From NCBI RefSeq assembly GCF_030518215.1, contig NZ_JAULRT010000062.1:744001-808000 (forward strand): a stretch of 64,000 nucleotides of DNA. The letters are read 5' to 3'. A program made the position numbers and the translations under genes. The notes below the pieces were generated by a model. The model saw only the letters and a program-made list of their open reading frames with translations, searched no databases and was not told where the DNA came from. Source of the stretch: Gilvimarinus algae. Its GTDB lineage: Bacteria; Pseudomonadota; Gammaproteobacteria; Pseudomonadales; Cellvibrionaceae. Shown piece by piece: positions 19,703 to 28,145 of this stretch (position 1 is the stretch's first letter; each line of letters opens with the position of its first letter).

Positions 19703-21054
19703 AATCGCGTCGCGGTAAACCGCGCTCTCGTCCGGCAACAAGGCCCTCTGCCGACCCCATTGAGCTGAGCGTTCACGGGACCATCCACGACGGCCGTGGC
19801 CTTGCCCATCACGGCGGCAAGGCTGTGTTTGTCAGCGGCGCTCTCGAAGGCGAAACAGTTCTGGCCAAGCTGGTTAACGAGCAATCGCGCTTTTGCGAGG
19901 CGCGCACGCTGGAGGTTATCGAACCCTCATCCCAACGCGTGGCGGCGCCCTGCGTGCATTTTGGACGCTGTGGTGGCTGCCAGCTGCAGCACATGGCAGA
20001 GCAGACTCAGCATGCGGTTAAGCAGGCCGGGCTTTTGGATCAATTGCGCCGCCGTGCGCTGGAGCTCCCGGCGCCACTTTTGCCTCCTCTGACCGGCGAG
20101 CCTTGGGGGTATCGTTCGCGTGCGCGTCTAGGGGTTCAATTTGATAAAACGGGCAGGGTTAGCCTCGGCTTTCGTCAGGCGCGCGACAAGGTGCTGGTCG
20201 ATCTGCAGCAGTGCCCGGTGCTGGCACCGCCTTTGGCGGCGCTATTGGCGCCTTTGCGGGCATGGCTGCAAGAGCAGGTGCTAACACCGGTCACTCACGT
20301 GGATTTTATTCAAGCTGAAGCTTTGACCGCCCTGGTTATCCGCCATACCCAGGCACTTCCAGCCAGTGCCCTGAAAACCCTGACCGAGTGGTCTCATGCG
20401 CAGGGTGCGACTGTTTGGTTGCAGCCGGCCAAGGATCCCATGCAGCTGCTGAATTTGGCGGGTGAACCTGTCGATCCGCGCCTTCGCTATCGCGTGGCAG
20501 ACGGCGCGTTGAGCCTTAGTTTTCACCCGAGCGACTTTACCCAGATCAACCCGGCGATCAATCGCGCCATGATCGATCAGGCCCTTGAGCTGTTGGCCCC
20601 ACAGCCTCACGAGCACCTGCTTGATTTGTTTTGCGGTATCGGCAATTTTTCCCTGCCAATGGCGCGTTTGGCGGGGCGCGTGAGCGGCGTCGAGGCAGTC
20701 GAGGCCATGGTGGCCCGCGGCCGGGAAAATGCGGCCTATAACGGGCTTGGCAATCTTTCGTTTTTCGCCTGTGACCTGACCCGCGAGCCAATGGGCCGTT
20801 TGCTCGGCAGAACCGGCCAGATTGATACCTTGCTGCTCGACCCACCACGCGCCGGTGCGCGGGAGATTTGTGAGCAGCTTGGTGGTATCAAGAGTGTCGG
20901 GCGCATCCTCTATGTCTCCTGCGACAGTGCCACATTTGTCCGCGATACCGGTATTCTTACCCAGCAGGGCTACCGCCTGACGCAGCTAGGTACCATGGAA
21001 ATGTTTCCCCAAACGTCTCACCTTGAAATCATGGCGCTGTTTACACGCCAATAA
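19699..21054 (+). CDS. rlmD: 23S rRNA (uracil-1939-C5)-methyltransferase
   Basis: A 451-residue RNA methyltransferase. It has an N-terminal TRAM domain, an iron-sulfur cluster motif (Cys85, Cys91 and Cys94 in CVHFGRCGGCQLQ plus a later cysteine in QQCPVL), a SAM-binding segment DLFCGIGNFSLP and the catalytic-cysteine motif LYVSCDSATF. RlmD methylates U1939 of 23S rRNA. It overlaps cysM by 4 bp. relA, which follows rlmD in E. coli and Pseudomonas, is not here; exeA takes its place. Confidence 0.95.
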   Translation: MKSRRGKPRSRPATRPSADPIELSVHGTIHDGRGLAHHGGKAVFVSGALEGETVLAKLVNEQSRFCEARTLEVIEPSSQRVAAPCVHFGRCGGCQLQHMAEQTQHAVKQAGLLDQLRRRALELPAPLLPPLTGEPWGYRSRARLGVQFDKTGRVSLGFRQARDKVLVDLQQCPVLAPPLAALLAPLRAWLQEQVLTPVTHVDFIQAEALTALVIRHTQALPASALKTLTEWSHAQGATVWLQPAKDPMQLLNLAGEPVDPRLRYRVADGALSLSFHPSDFTQINPAINRAMIDQALELLAPQPHEHLLDLFCGIGNFSLPMARLAGRVSGVEAVEAMVARGRENAAYNGLGNLSFFACDLTREPMGRLLGRTGQIDTLLLDPPRAGAREICEQLGGIKSVGRILYVSCDSATFVRDTGILTQQGYRLTQLGTMEMFPQTSHLEIMALFTRQ

Positions 21055-21098
21055 AAGCCGGTATGATCAGGCCAGAGAAATAAGGACGATACCTGCGC

Positions 21099-22697
21099 AT
21101 GTACCATCAGTACTTTGGCCTGAGCGAGCCGGCGTTTTCCATCGCCGTCAATCCGCGCTACCTGTATATGAGCGACCAGCACAAAGAGGCGTTGGCGCAT
21201 CTACTCTACGGGGTCGGTGGCGGAGGCTTTGTGCTATTGACCGGTGAGGTCGGCACGGGGAAGACCACCATCATCCGCTCCCTGCTTGAGCAGTTGCCGG
21301 AGAACACGGACATCGCCATGGTGTTCAATCCCATGGCGGAAGTGCCCGAAATGCTCGAAGTGATCTGCGATGAATTACATGTGGACTACGACCGCAACCG
21401 AACCAGTGTCAAGGCATTGACCGATGCGCTCTACCAATATCTTCTCGACAACCATCGTCGCGGCAGAAACACCGTGCTACTTATTGATGAGGCGCAGCTG
21501 CTCTCGCCCGAGGCGCTGGAGCAGATTCGGCTGCTGACTAACCTTGAGACCAACACCCAAAAATTACTGCAAATCATTCTGGTGGGCCAGCCGGAACTCA
21601 ATCGGCTCTTGTCGCAGCCGCGTCTGCGCCAATTGGCCCAGCGCATCACCGCGCGCTTTCACCTAAACCCCCTGACGCTCGCCGAGACGCGTGCCTACAT
21701 TGCCCATCGTCTGCAAGTGGCAGGGCTCACTGGCGATCGCAACCCGTTTCCGCCGGCCATTGTGCGCAAGATACACAAGTTTAGCGGCGGTATTCCCAGA
21801 CGCATCAACATCCTTTGTGAGCGTGCTCTGGTGGGGCTCTACGGGCACAACAAACACAAAGTTGACAGCAGTATCTTTCGTCTTGCAAAGAAAGAGGTGG
21901 TCGGCAGTTTGCGAGAACCCGGCGCTCGCCGGACGCCGCCTGGGTGGGTTCTGGTGTTGGTCCCGGCGTTGCTACTGATCATTCTCGCCGCAGTGCTCTG
22001 GCCCCAGAGTCAGCGCGAACCGGCGTCGGTGCCACAGGCGCCTGTGGCCGACATCGCCGCCGAGCCGCAGGTGGCGCCTGAGGCGGACGTGGCGCCAGCG
22101 GTAAAAGCCTATGTGATTCAACGGCTGCCGGTGGCACAAACGCTGCTGCTGCGTGAGTTCGGCTTGCCTGAGAATAACGCCGGTTGCTGGCAGGGCCGCG
22201 GCAGTGACCTGCAGTGCGAGACCGAGCGTCTCGACACCTGGGAGTCACTGACGCAGCTGAATCGCCCGGTGGTGCTGACACTGACCACGGAGGAGCGCTT
22301 TACCGCCTATACCGTGCTTGTTGCGCTGGCGGGCAATCGCGCGCAAGTGCTCGACGAGAGTGGCGAACGGATTGAGGTGCCGCTCAAAGAGCTGGGCCCC
22401 CAATGGACGGGTCGGGTTGTCTACGCCTGGCATCGCCCGCCCGGATATTTTGGCCCCATCGGTGAGGGCGATCGCGGTCCGGCGGTAAACTGGCTGGCAA
22501 GTCAATTTGTCACCATTGATGGTCAGAACTCGCCCCTGACCGATGATCGCTACAACCGCGCGCTGGCTGAGCGGGTGAAAATTTTCCAGCGCCGCGCCGG
22601 GCTTGAGGTCGATGGTATTCTCGGCCAGAAAACCATTTTGCGTCTCAATGAAATGCTCGGGCTGGACCCGACGCTCCAGTGGCAGGAGCAGCCCTGA
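21099..22697 (+). CDS. gspA: ExeA/GspA-type secretion ATPase with peptidoglycan-binding domain
   Basis: A 532-residue protein. An N-terminal AAA ATPase has Walker A GEVGTGKTT (residues 49-57) and Walker B LLIDEAQ (Asp130, Glu131). A single membrane span lies near 290-308, after an RRTPPG-type basic stretch. The periplasmic part ends in a peptidoglycan-binding domain (about 455-525, with KIFQRRAGLEVDGILGQKT). This is the layout of ExeA, which with ExeB helps the type II secretion secretin cross and assemble on peptidoglycan. The gspB/exeB-like gene follows with a one-base overlap. The rest of a T2SS operon is not in the window. Confidence 0.9.
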   Translation: MYHQYFGLSEPAFSIAVNPRYLYMSDQHKEALAHLLYGVGGGGFVLLTGEVGTGKTTIIRSLLEQLPENTDIAMVFNPMAEVPEMLEVICDELHVDYDRNRTSVKALTDALYQYLLDNHRRGRNTVLLIDEAQLLSPEALEQIRLLTNLETNTQKLLQIILVGQPELNRLLSQPRLRQLAQRITARFHLNPLTLAETRAYIAHRLQVAGLTGDRNPFPPAIVRKIHKFSGGIPRRINILCERALVGLYGHNKHKVDSSIFRLAKKEVVGSLREPGARRTPPGWVLVLVPALLLIILAAVLWPQSQREPASVPQAPVADIAAEPQVAPEADVAPAVKAYVIQRLPVAQTLLLREFGLPENNAGCWQGRGSDLQCETERLDTWESLTQLNRPVVLTLTTEERFTAYTVLVALAGNRAQVLDESGERIEVPLKELGPQWTGRVVYAWHRPPGYFGPIGEGDRGPAVNWLASQFVTIDGQNSPLTDDRYNRALAERVKIFQRRAGLEVDGILGQKTILRLNEMLGLDPTLQWQEQP

Positions 22698-23569
22698 TGT
22701 CATTGTTACTGGATGCCCTGAGAAAAGCGGATCGCGAGCGCAGCAATCAGCACCAGCCTGCGGGTATCGGGCCGTCAGTGACGGGCCAGACGAAGAGTGC
22801 AGCGGCGCCTTGGTTATTGCTGGGCCTGGCCGCACTGGTGTTGGCGTTGATCGCCCTGGTGATTTGGCTGCTGCTTGAGCGCGATCTGCCCGAGCCGGTG
22901 CCGCCTGCGGTGTCCACGGTTGTTACTGGTGGTGAAAGCGGCAGTACAGGGGTCGATAGCCTGCCGAGCAAGGGTGTGGCGCCAGCGCCGGTTGCTTTCA
23001 AGCCCGCTGATACTGCACCTGGCGCCGATGCTCCCGCCGAGACCGAGCAAACCCAAGCACCCGCGGAGCCGAGTATGATCGGTGAGGCCTATCCGCCAGT
23101 GGCTGTGAGTGCCGAGACTCAGGGCGCGTCAGAGTCGGTGCAAAGTGAGATAGCAGACGCGTCTTCCGCTTCTTCCACTTCGAGTAAACAGAGCTCGACA
23201 GGTGATGAAGTGGCGCAGCTCTATCAGCGTGCGCCTCAGACGCCTGAAAATGCCGGTGCAGCTGAAACCGCGAGCCGGGCAGCGGAGTCTGCAAGCGGCG
23301 GCCAGCGCCTTGAGGATTTTCCCGCAGTGGGGGGGATACGGGATTTGCCCCTGGCGGTGCAAAATGCTATTCCCTCGCTCATGTACGCGCTGCACGATTA
23401 TCAAGCCGGAGGCAGTAGCCGCGTGGTGTTAAACGGTCAGGCCTGGGGCGAGGGCGACCGCTTGCCCGGTCAGCTGACGATTGAGGTGATCACTGAGGAT
23501 GGCGTGGTCATGCGCCACGGGGATCACCACTTTAAGCTGGAGGCCCTGTCGAGTTGGGTGAATATGTAG
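22697..23569 (+). CDS. gspB: GspB/ExeB-type general secretion protein
   Basis: A 290-residue protein beginning at the ATG that overlaps the gspA stop by one base. The start MSLLLDALRKADRERS is the hallmark of the GspB/ExeB cytoplasmic tail. One membrane span follows at about residues 37-58, then a low-complexity Pro/Ala/Glu/Ser linker, then a folded C-terminal T2SSB domain (about 205-290) with NGQAWGEGDRLPGQLTIEVI. ExeB pairs with ExeA in secretin assembly. It ends one base before the convergent acyltransferase gene. Confidence 0.9.
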   Translation: MSLLLDALRKADRERSNQHQPAGIGPSVTGQTKSAAAPWLLLGLAALVLALIALVIWLLLERDLPEPVPPAVSTVVTGGESGSTGVDSLPSKGVAPAPVAFKPADTAPGADAPAETEQTQAPAEPSMIGEAYPPVAVSAETQGASESVQSEIADASSASSTSSKQSSTGDEVAQLYQRAPQTPENAGAAETASRAAESASGGQRLEDFPAVGGIRDLPLAVQNAIPSLMYALHDYQAGGSSRVVLNGQAWGEGDRLPGQLTIEVITEDGVVMRHGDHHFKLEALSSWVNM

Positions 23570-24211
23570 CTAGCGCCGGCCGATGGGGCGTGCAGGGTTG
23601 CCGGCGACGATGGTCATCGGCTCCACGTTGCGGGTGACCACACTGTTCATACCGGCGATAGAGCCGTCGCCCATGATCACGCCATCGGTAACACCGCAGT
23701 GACTGCCCAACCAGACATCCCGCCCGAGCTCAATCCCCCGAGAGCTGACCGGCTGCTTGCGAATCAGCCGCCCGGGGTCAAGGCCGTGGTTAAACGCGTA
23801 GAGGTGGGCGTAGGCTGCCAGCCTGCAATCGTCGCCAATGCGCACGCCGGCCCCGCCGCCGTCGATCGACACATGGTGATTAATCGACACCCGCTCGCCA
23901 ATGCGCGCAGGCCCGTGTATAACCGCATCAGCCGCCACATAGCTGTAATCGCCAATGATCACTTCGCGGCCGGGCTCGGCAAAAATGTGCGCCCCTGGTG
24001 CGATAAACACCTGTCGCCCGAGGCTGACGGTTTCGCATTCTTGCAGTGCTTGTTGGATCTCGGCTTGCCAAGGGGCGGCCCATTCGAGGTGTTTAGCTTT
24101 CAGGCGGTAAAACAGCCAGGGCATATAGCTGAGCCGTTGTTTGTGCTGGGCGGTGTAGTCAGGCATATCGACGTGCGGTCTGAAAAGAGCACAGTCTACA
24201 CCAATCCTCAC
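23570..24211 (-). CDS. Left-handed beta-helix acyltransferase
   Basis: A 213-residue protein with hexapeptide repeats from about residue 60 onward, and the familiar end VVTRNVEPMTIVAGNPARPI of the maltose/galactoside O-acetyltransferase group. Histidines in VSINHHVSIDGG and AHLYAFNHG could supply the catalytic base. Such enzymes move acetyl or other acyl groups from CoA to sugars or small alcohols. It is a single gene, so the acceptor cannot be guessed. Confidence 0.88.
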   Translation of the reverse strand: MRIGVDCALFRPHVDMPDYTAQHKQRLSYMPWLFYRLKAKHLEWAAPWQAEIQQALQECETVSLGRQVFIAPGAHIFAEPGREVIIGDYSYVAADAVIHGPARIGERVSINHHVSIDGGGAGVRIGDDCRLAAYAHLYAFNHGLDPGRLIRKQPVSSRGIELGRDVWLGSHCGVTDGVIMGDGSIAGMNSVVTRNVEPMTIVAGNPARPIGRR

Positions 24212-24680
24212 CGCTAGTTTTTGAAGGGATGAATGAGCATCGGACAGCCTGAGCGAGCTGTTCTATTCACCGCAAAGGAAAGCTACAGGCACAAGAGGGA
24301 AAACTAGAGGGAAAGAAGGTGTCCGCCGCTCGTTGCGCCATGAGAATCAGTGGTAGGATCACCGTAACACGCAGAACCAGGGCGTGGTTAAACAGTCGGT
24401 GGAGCATCGAGTGGACGCTCTCAGGTTGCCTCGGCGTTCTCGGCGCAGTCCCTGTGCTCAAATGAACGTGTCAGGCGTTTCCCGTTTTTACGTTCCGGTT
24501 GTTGCAGTAGCTCCTGAAGTGGCTTGCTCCGTCCTGTGGAGAGATTTCCCTTACACTTCAGCGGCGCTGATGGCGAACGGACACCTGGAATCAGTCTAGC
24601 ACTTTGGCGATTTGAAACTACTGCCTGTTTAGTTTTTCTCGGTCTTAGCCGTTTTTTTTATACCAGCTTGCGTAATAACT
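24212..24680. other. Gene-free 469 bp interval
   Basis: No supported gene. A 64-codon minus-strand frame (24267-24461) has a hydrophobic middle but no ribosome site and no family resemblance. The right end is T-rich just before the pseudouridine synthase gene. No clear terminator or promoter consensus was recognised. Confidence 0.4.
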
Positions 24681-25352
24681 ATGTACAAACTTCTCTGGCA
24701 GTCTGACGCGGCCCTGGTGGTCCACAAATTCGCTGGCGTTGATTTTCACAATCACCAAGGCGAAGCGGGTCTGTTCACTGCGGTCAAGTGCGGTGAAGGG
24801 CTCGACAGTCTCTACCCTGTGCACCGGCTCGATAAAATGACCTCGGGCCTGGTGGTGATGGCGAAAACCGCTGAGGCCAATCGACAACTGTGTGACCAAT
24901 TCGCCAGCGCTCAGGTAGAAAAATTCTATCTGGCGGTTTCTGCCAAAAAGCCCGCGAAAAAACAAGGCGGTATCATCGGCGATATGGTAAGCGCTCGTCG
25001 CGGCGCCTGGCGTTTGACGAAAACACGCGACAATCCGGCGAAGACGGCTTTTTTCTCCACGGCTCTGATACCGGGGCACCGCCTGTTTATGGTCAAACCT
25101 TTTACTGGTCGAACCCACCAGATACGGGTGGCGCTGAAAAGCGTTGGCGCCCCCATCCTGGGCGATACCCTCTATGGTGGCGCACCGGCCGATCGCGCCT
25201 ATCTGCACGCTTACGAGTTGTCATTTACGCTAGCGGGTCAGCGCGAGCGCTTTCGGGCGTTACCCGAGACGGGCGAGCTGTTTGACGGTGACGCCTTTGC
25301 GACGGCCCTGGCGCGCCTCGACCCCGCTGCCTTGCAGTGGCCCCGGCTGTGA
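24681..25352 (+). CDS. RluA-family pseudouridine synthase (TIGR01621 type)
   Basis: A 223-residue protein with the RluA catalytic motif VHRLDKMTSGL (Asp51) and the downstream PFTGRTHQIRVAL box. There is no S4 domain, and length and N-terminus fit the short RluA-like group TIGR01621. It converts a uridine in a structured RNA to pseudouridine; the target site is unknown. Its stop overlaps the likely GTG start of the S33 hydrolase gene. Confidence 0.9.
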   Translation: MYKLLWQSDAALVVHKFAGVDFHNHQGEAGLFTAVKCGEGLDSLYPVHRLDKMTSGLVVMAKTAEANRQLCDQFASAQVEKFYLAVSAKKPAKKQGGIIGDMVSARRGAWRLTKTRDNPAKTAFFSTALIPGHRLFMVKPFTGRTHQIRVALKSVGAPILGDTLYGGAPADRAYLHAYELSFTLAGQRERFRALPETGELFDGDAFATALARLDPAALQWPRL

Positions 25353-26845
25353 GTCAGCGAGCGGCGCTATGGGGCGCGGGTGTTTTGCTTGGTACACTGG
25401 TTGCGGTGCTTTTTCTCGCATTGCCCCGGTTTTCCGGGGAGGCAAAGCTTGAACAAAAGCCGCCGGCGCCAACCTATCGATTGGTGTGGTTGCCTTGCCG
25501 GGATACGGGCGACGTTTTGCCCGATGTGGATTGTGCGAGGCTGTTGACCTCTGGAGACACCTTTGAGCTTGATGTGGCGGTCTTGCGTTACACCGAGTCA
25601 GACAAGCAGGCCTCGCCGCTGGTTTATCTGCAGGGCGGGCCGGGTTTGCGCCTGGAAATGGATAAAGCTGCCTTGGTCTCTTGGGGCCACTTTCGCGATT
25701 ACGCCGGGCTAAAGCGCGACCTGATACTGATCAACCGGCGCGGCACCGGCCCCCGCGCCCCGTGGCAGTGCCCGGCTTACGAATCCCTGGGCCGCGAGTT
25801 GCTGGAAGCCGACTTAACGTTAGCGCAGGAGTGGGCCCACGGTCGGAAGGCTCTGGACGATTGCCTGGCGGAGCTTGCGGGCTTTAACCCGCAGGCTCTG
25901 GGTACGCAACACAGTGTGCAGGATATCAAAGCCCTGGTATCGCTTTTGGGGCTGGATGCCTGGCATCTGCTCGGTGTGTCCTACGGCACTCGTCTAGGCC
26001 TGGCCCTGGCCGATGCTCCCGGGCTTCAATCCATCGTGCTCGATTCTGTCTACCCACCCGCAGAGGGGGGAGTGGCCGTCTGGCCGCAGACGCTTGCGGG
26101 CGCACTGGAGCAGTTCGCTGCTGCCTGCGCCAGCGAGTCCTCGTGTGCCGAGCAGTGGCATAGCCGTTTCCCTGATTTAGCGCTCGACAAAGACAGCTTC
26201 TTATCGCAATTGTACGATCTGCTCGACGAATTGGCCCGCATGCCCATGCGCGTCGATGTCAGGGTTGAGGGATTGCCTAAACGAGTTCTGGTGAACGATC
26301 ACCGCTTTCTCGCGGCGGTTTTTGCGGCGAGTTATCATCACAGGCGTTGGTCGGCACTGGTGGCCGCGCTGGCCGATGGCCGGGCTCGCGAGCGCAAGGC
26401 AGTGGCGGCCCTGATGGACACTTTTGTTCAACAGGCGCTGTCGGATTCGGTCAATACCCTGACATTTTTGGCCGTGGACTGTCGAGACAATCCCGTGGGG
26501 CAGGAGGCTGCCTACAATCGGCAAGTGGCTCGCTACCCCGAGCTCGCCGCTTATACACAGACACTCTGGCGCGATCAGATCTGCCATCAGTGGCCGGCGG
26601 CCGAGCCGCCGGTGTTGCCGGACTTATCGCACAGTAGAGCGAGAGTTATGCTGCTCAGCGGTGAGTTTGATCCGATTACCCCACCTCAATGGTCGGCCAG
26701 CCTGCAGCGCGTTTATCCTCAGATACACCGCTCAGAGTTTCCGGCGACGGGTCACCATATTCTCGGTGCCAGGCCCTGCGCCTTGGCGCAGCTGGAGGAT
26801 TTTATCAGTGCCCGGCGCGAGCGCATTGCGTCCTGCGCCGAATGA
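25349..26845 (+). CDS. Secreted or anchored alpha/beta hydrolase, peptidase S33 (TAP-like)
   Basis: About 498 residues from GTG 25349, chosen because it overlaps the upstream stop; another GTG at 25337 is possible. Residues 7-26 form a membrane or signal segment. The fold has the QGGPG oxyanion-hole motif at about 95-99, the nucleophile Ser211 in GVSYGTR, an acid near Asp441 in SGEFDPITPP, and His469/470 in TGHHIL. This is the proline iminopeptidase / tripeptidyl aminopeptidase (S33) pattern, so it probably trims N-terminal residues from peptides in the periplasm. Confidence 0.87.
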   Translation: MSQRAALWGAGVLLGTLVAVLFLALPRFSGEAKLEQKPPAPTYRLVWLPCRDTGDVLPDVDCARLLTSGDTFELDVAVLRYTESDKQASPLVYLQGGPGLRLEMDKAALVSWGHFRDYAGLKRDLILINRRGTGPRAPWQCPAYESLGRELLEADLTLAQEWAHGRKALDDCLAELAGFNPQALGTQHSVQDIKALVSLLGLDAWHLLGVSYGTRLGLALADAPGLQSIVLDSVYPPAEGGVAVWPQTLAGALEQFAAACASESSCAEQWHSRFPDLALDKDSFLSQLYDLLDELARMPMRVDVRVEGLPKRVLVNDHRFLAAVFAASYHHRRWSALVAALADGRARERKAVAALMDTFVQQALSDSVNTLTFLAVDCRDNPVGQEAAYNRQVARYPELAAYTQTLWRDQICHQWPAAEPPVLPDLSHSRARVMLLSGEFDPITPPQWSASLQRVYPQIHRSEFPATGHHILGARPCALAQLEDFISARRERIASCAE

Positions 26846-26852
26846 GAGAGAC

Positions 26853-27134
26853 TTATTCGTAGAGGCACAGGTAGGCGGTGTCTGACTCGACCTTAACGCC
26901 GAATTTCTGGTTGGCTTCCACCTCAAAGGTCTCGCCCGCGCTGTAGGTCACCCATTCATCGGAGCCTGGCAGCTTAACCGTCAGTGCGCCGCTAATCACA
27001 CTCATATACTCTTTTTGTCTGGTGCCAAACTCGTAGTCGCCGGGGGCCATCACACCGACGGTGGCGGGCAGCTTTTCACCCTTGAAGGCGATGGAGGCAA
27101 CTTTGCCTTCAAAGTAGTTGTTGACGTTGAACAT
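26853..27134 (-). CDS. ppnP: Pyrimidine/purine nucleoside phosphorylase
   Basis: A 93-residue single-domain cupin. The start is the ATG at 27134, preceded by AAGGA at good spacing; a longer open frame upstream runs into the terminator and is not conserved. The sequence [12 protein letters not shown] and the segment [11 protein letters not shown] are typical of PpnP (former DUF1255), which cleaves many nucleosides by phosphorolysis. Length is exactly that of E. coli PpnP (about 94). A strong hairpin separates it from tRNA-Asn upstream. Confidence 0.93.
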   Translation of the reverse strand: MFNVNNYFEGKVASIAFKGEKLPATVGVMAPGDYEFGTRQKEYMSVISGALTVKLPGSDEWVTYSAGETFEVEANQKFGVKVESDTAYLCLYE

Positions 27135-27206
27135 GGTCAATTCCTTTAGGGTTGGACATCTGGTGGTTGGCCGTGGATCTGTGAAAAACGGTTCTTTGGT
27201 CCACGA

Positions 27207-27238
27207 AAAAGGGCCGCACACTTCTGTGCGGCCCTTTT
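27207..27238 (-). terminator. Rho-independent terminator after tRNA-Asn
   Basis: Perfect 14-bp arms, 27207-27220 and 27225-27238, with a 4-nt loop, ending in a T-run in the minus direction. It lies just downstream of the minus-strand tRNA-Asn gene and upstream of ppnP. It would also work on the plus strand. Confidence 0.88.
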
Positions 27239-27242
27239 AATA

Positions 27243-27318
27243 TGGCTCCGCCTGCTGGGCTCGAACCAGCGACCCAATGATTAACAGTCATTTGCTCTAC
27301 CGACTGAGCTAAGGCGGA
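27243..27318 (-). tRNA. tRNA-Asn (GTT)
   Basis: A 76-nt cloverleaf on the minus strand with 7-bp acceptor stem TCCGCCT/AGGCGGA, D-loop text AGCTCAGTCGGTAGAGC, anticodon loop CTGTTAA (anticodon GTT), T-arm GGTTCGAGCC and an encoded CCA end. It has its own promoter and terminator. Confidence 0.97.
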
Positions 27319-27348
27319 TCGATGACTTCCTCGCTGGAAGTGGTGCGC

Positions 27349-27377
27349 ATCTTATAGAGCCTCCATGGCGAGGTCAA
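27349..27377 (-). promoter_or_regulatory. tRNA-Asn promoter
   Basis: On the minus strand TTGACC (27372-27377, 5/6 of -35) precedes TATAAG/TAAGAT in the 27349-27356 region (spacer 15 or 17 bp depending on register). It is followed by a GC-rich GCGC discriminator typical of stable-RNA promoters. A short hairpin (ACTTCC/GGAAGT) lies in the leader before the tRNA. Confidence 0.65.
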
Positions 27378-27386
27378 CCCCCTTTA

Positions 27387-27429
27387 GGGAAAAAATACCA
27401 GAATTCAAAGCCTTTGGGTATTTTCTCCC
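27387..27429. repeat. 13-bp inverted repeat with 17-nt loop
   Basis: Arms 27387-27399 and 27417-27429 are complementary except at one position. It lies between the tRNA-Asn promoter and the DnaJ-related gene. It could be a weak terminator or a protein-binding site; its purpose is unknown. Confidence 0.6.
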
Positions 27430-27500
27430 CAGTTTGCATTATTTCTAAGCAATTCAACGGCATAGCGCTGGGCCAATTCGTCAATAACGAGTGGCGTGGC

Positions 27501-27506
27501 TATAAT
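27501..27506 (+). promoter_or_regulatory. Perfect -10 box immediately before the DnaJ-related start
   Basis: TATAAT ends 6 bases before ATG 27513, so transcription would be expected to start at or beside the initiation codon. The -35 region is poor. No Shine-Dalgarno sequence separates it from the ATG. Confidence 0.5.
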
Positions 27507-27512
27507 CACGGC

Positions 27513-28145
27513 ATGAACGATAAGCCAGCTTTCACCCCGTTAGGGGCCAATAAGGCGCCCGCCAACCCCATCTTGCCTGTGGTGCGTGAGCTGCTGTTTG
27601 AGCCTGGACAGTGTTACAGCGAGCATGCCTTGATCAAGATTCTGGTGGCCAGGGGGCTTTTACCCGAGGACTTTGCGGCCTGCCCCAAACAGTTGTTTCA
27701 AGCGCATTTTGCCCTGTTTAACGCGCTCTACCAGCTGCGTGATGAGCTGGGCCAAGAGGGTTTGGCGCTGGATATTGGCCTGCTGGAGGTGCGCGTTTAC
27801 CGCGTGGCCGAGGCGGTGGGGCAGGCGATGGGTAGCGGCCGGGAGTCGAAACTCAGGGCTTATTACCTCGACTGGCAACACTTTGAACAGGCGACGGATG
27901 AGAGCGTCGGCCAGTTGCTGGACGATTTTTGGCGCACGCTCGGGCAGCGACCGGTGGCTGACAGCGATAGGCGTGAGGCCCTTGAGGTCATGGCGCTCAG
28001 CGAGCCAGTCAGCTATAGCGAGCTCAAACAGCGCTATCGTCGCCTGGCTATGGAGTCGCACCCCGATCGCGGCGGCGACACCGCCAAGCTGCAGCAGATT
28101 AACTGGGCGATGTCGGTGCTGGAGCAGTCGGTGGAGCGCCGCTGA
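27513..28145 (+). CDS. DnaJ-related protein with C-terminal J domain
   Basis: A 210-residue protein from ATG 27513. The N-terminal two thirds match the DNAJ_related family; the C-terminus (about 158-210) is a J domain with the HPD tripeptide at 183-185, so it should stimulate DnaK ATP hydrolysis. The client is unknown. The frame is open further upstream to 27414, but that extension crosses a perfect -10 box and shows no family features. Its stop shares one base with the start of the spermidine synthase-like gene. Confidence 0.87.
   Translation: MNDKPAFTPLGANKAPANPILPVVRELLFEPGQCYSEHALIKILVARGLLPEDFAACPKQLFQAHFALFNALYQLRDELGQEGLALDIGLLEVRVYRVAEAVGQAMGSGRESKLRAYYLDWQHFEQATDESVGQLLDDFWRTLGQRPVADSDRREALEVMALSEPVSYSELKQRYRRLAMESHPDRGGDTAKLQQINWAMSVLEQSVERR

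Noticed and set aside
24267-24461. Small hydrophobic protein on the minus strand
   Set aside because: It has no ribosome site, no conservation known to me, and the surrounding interval looks non-coding.
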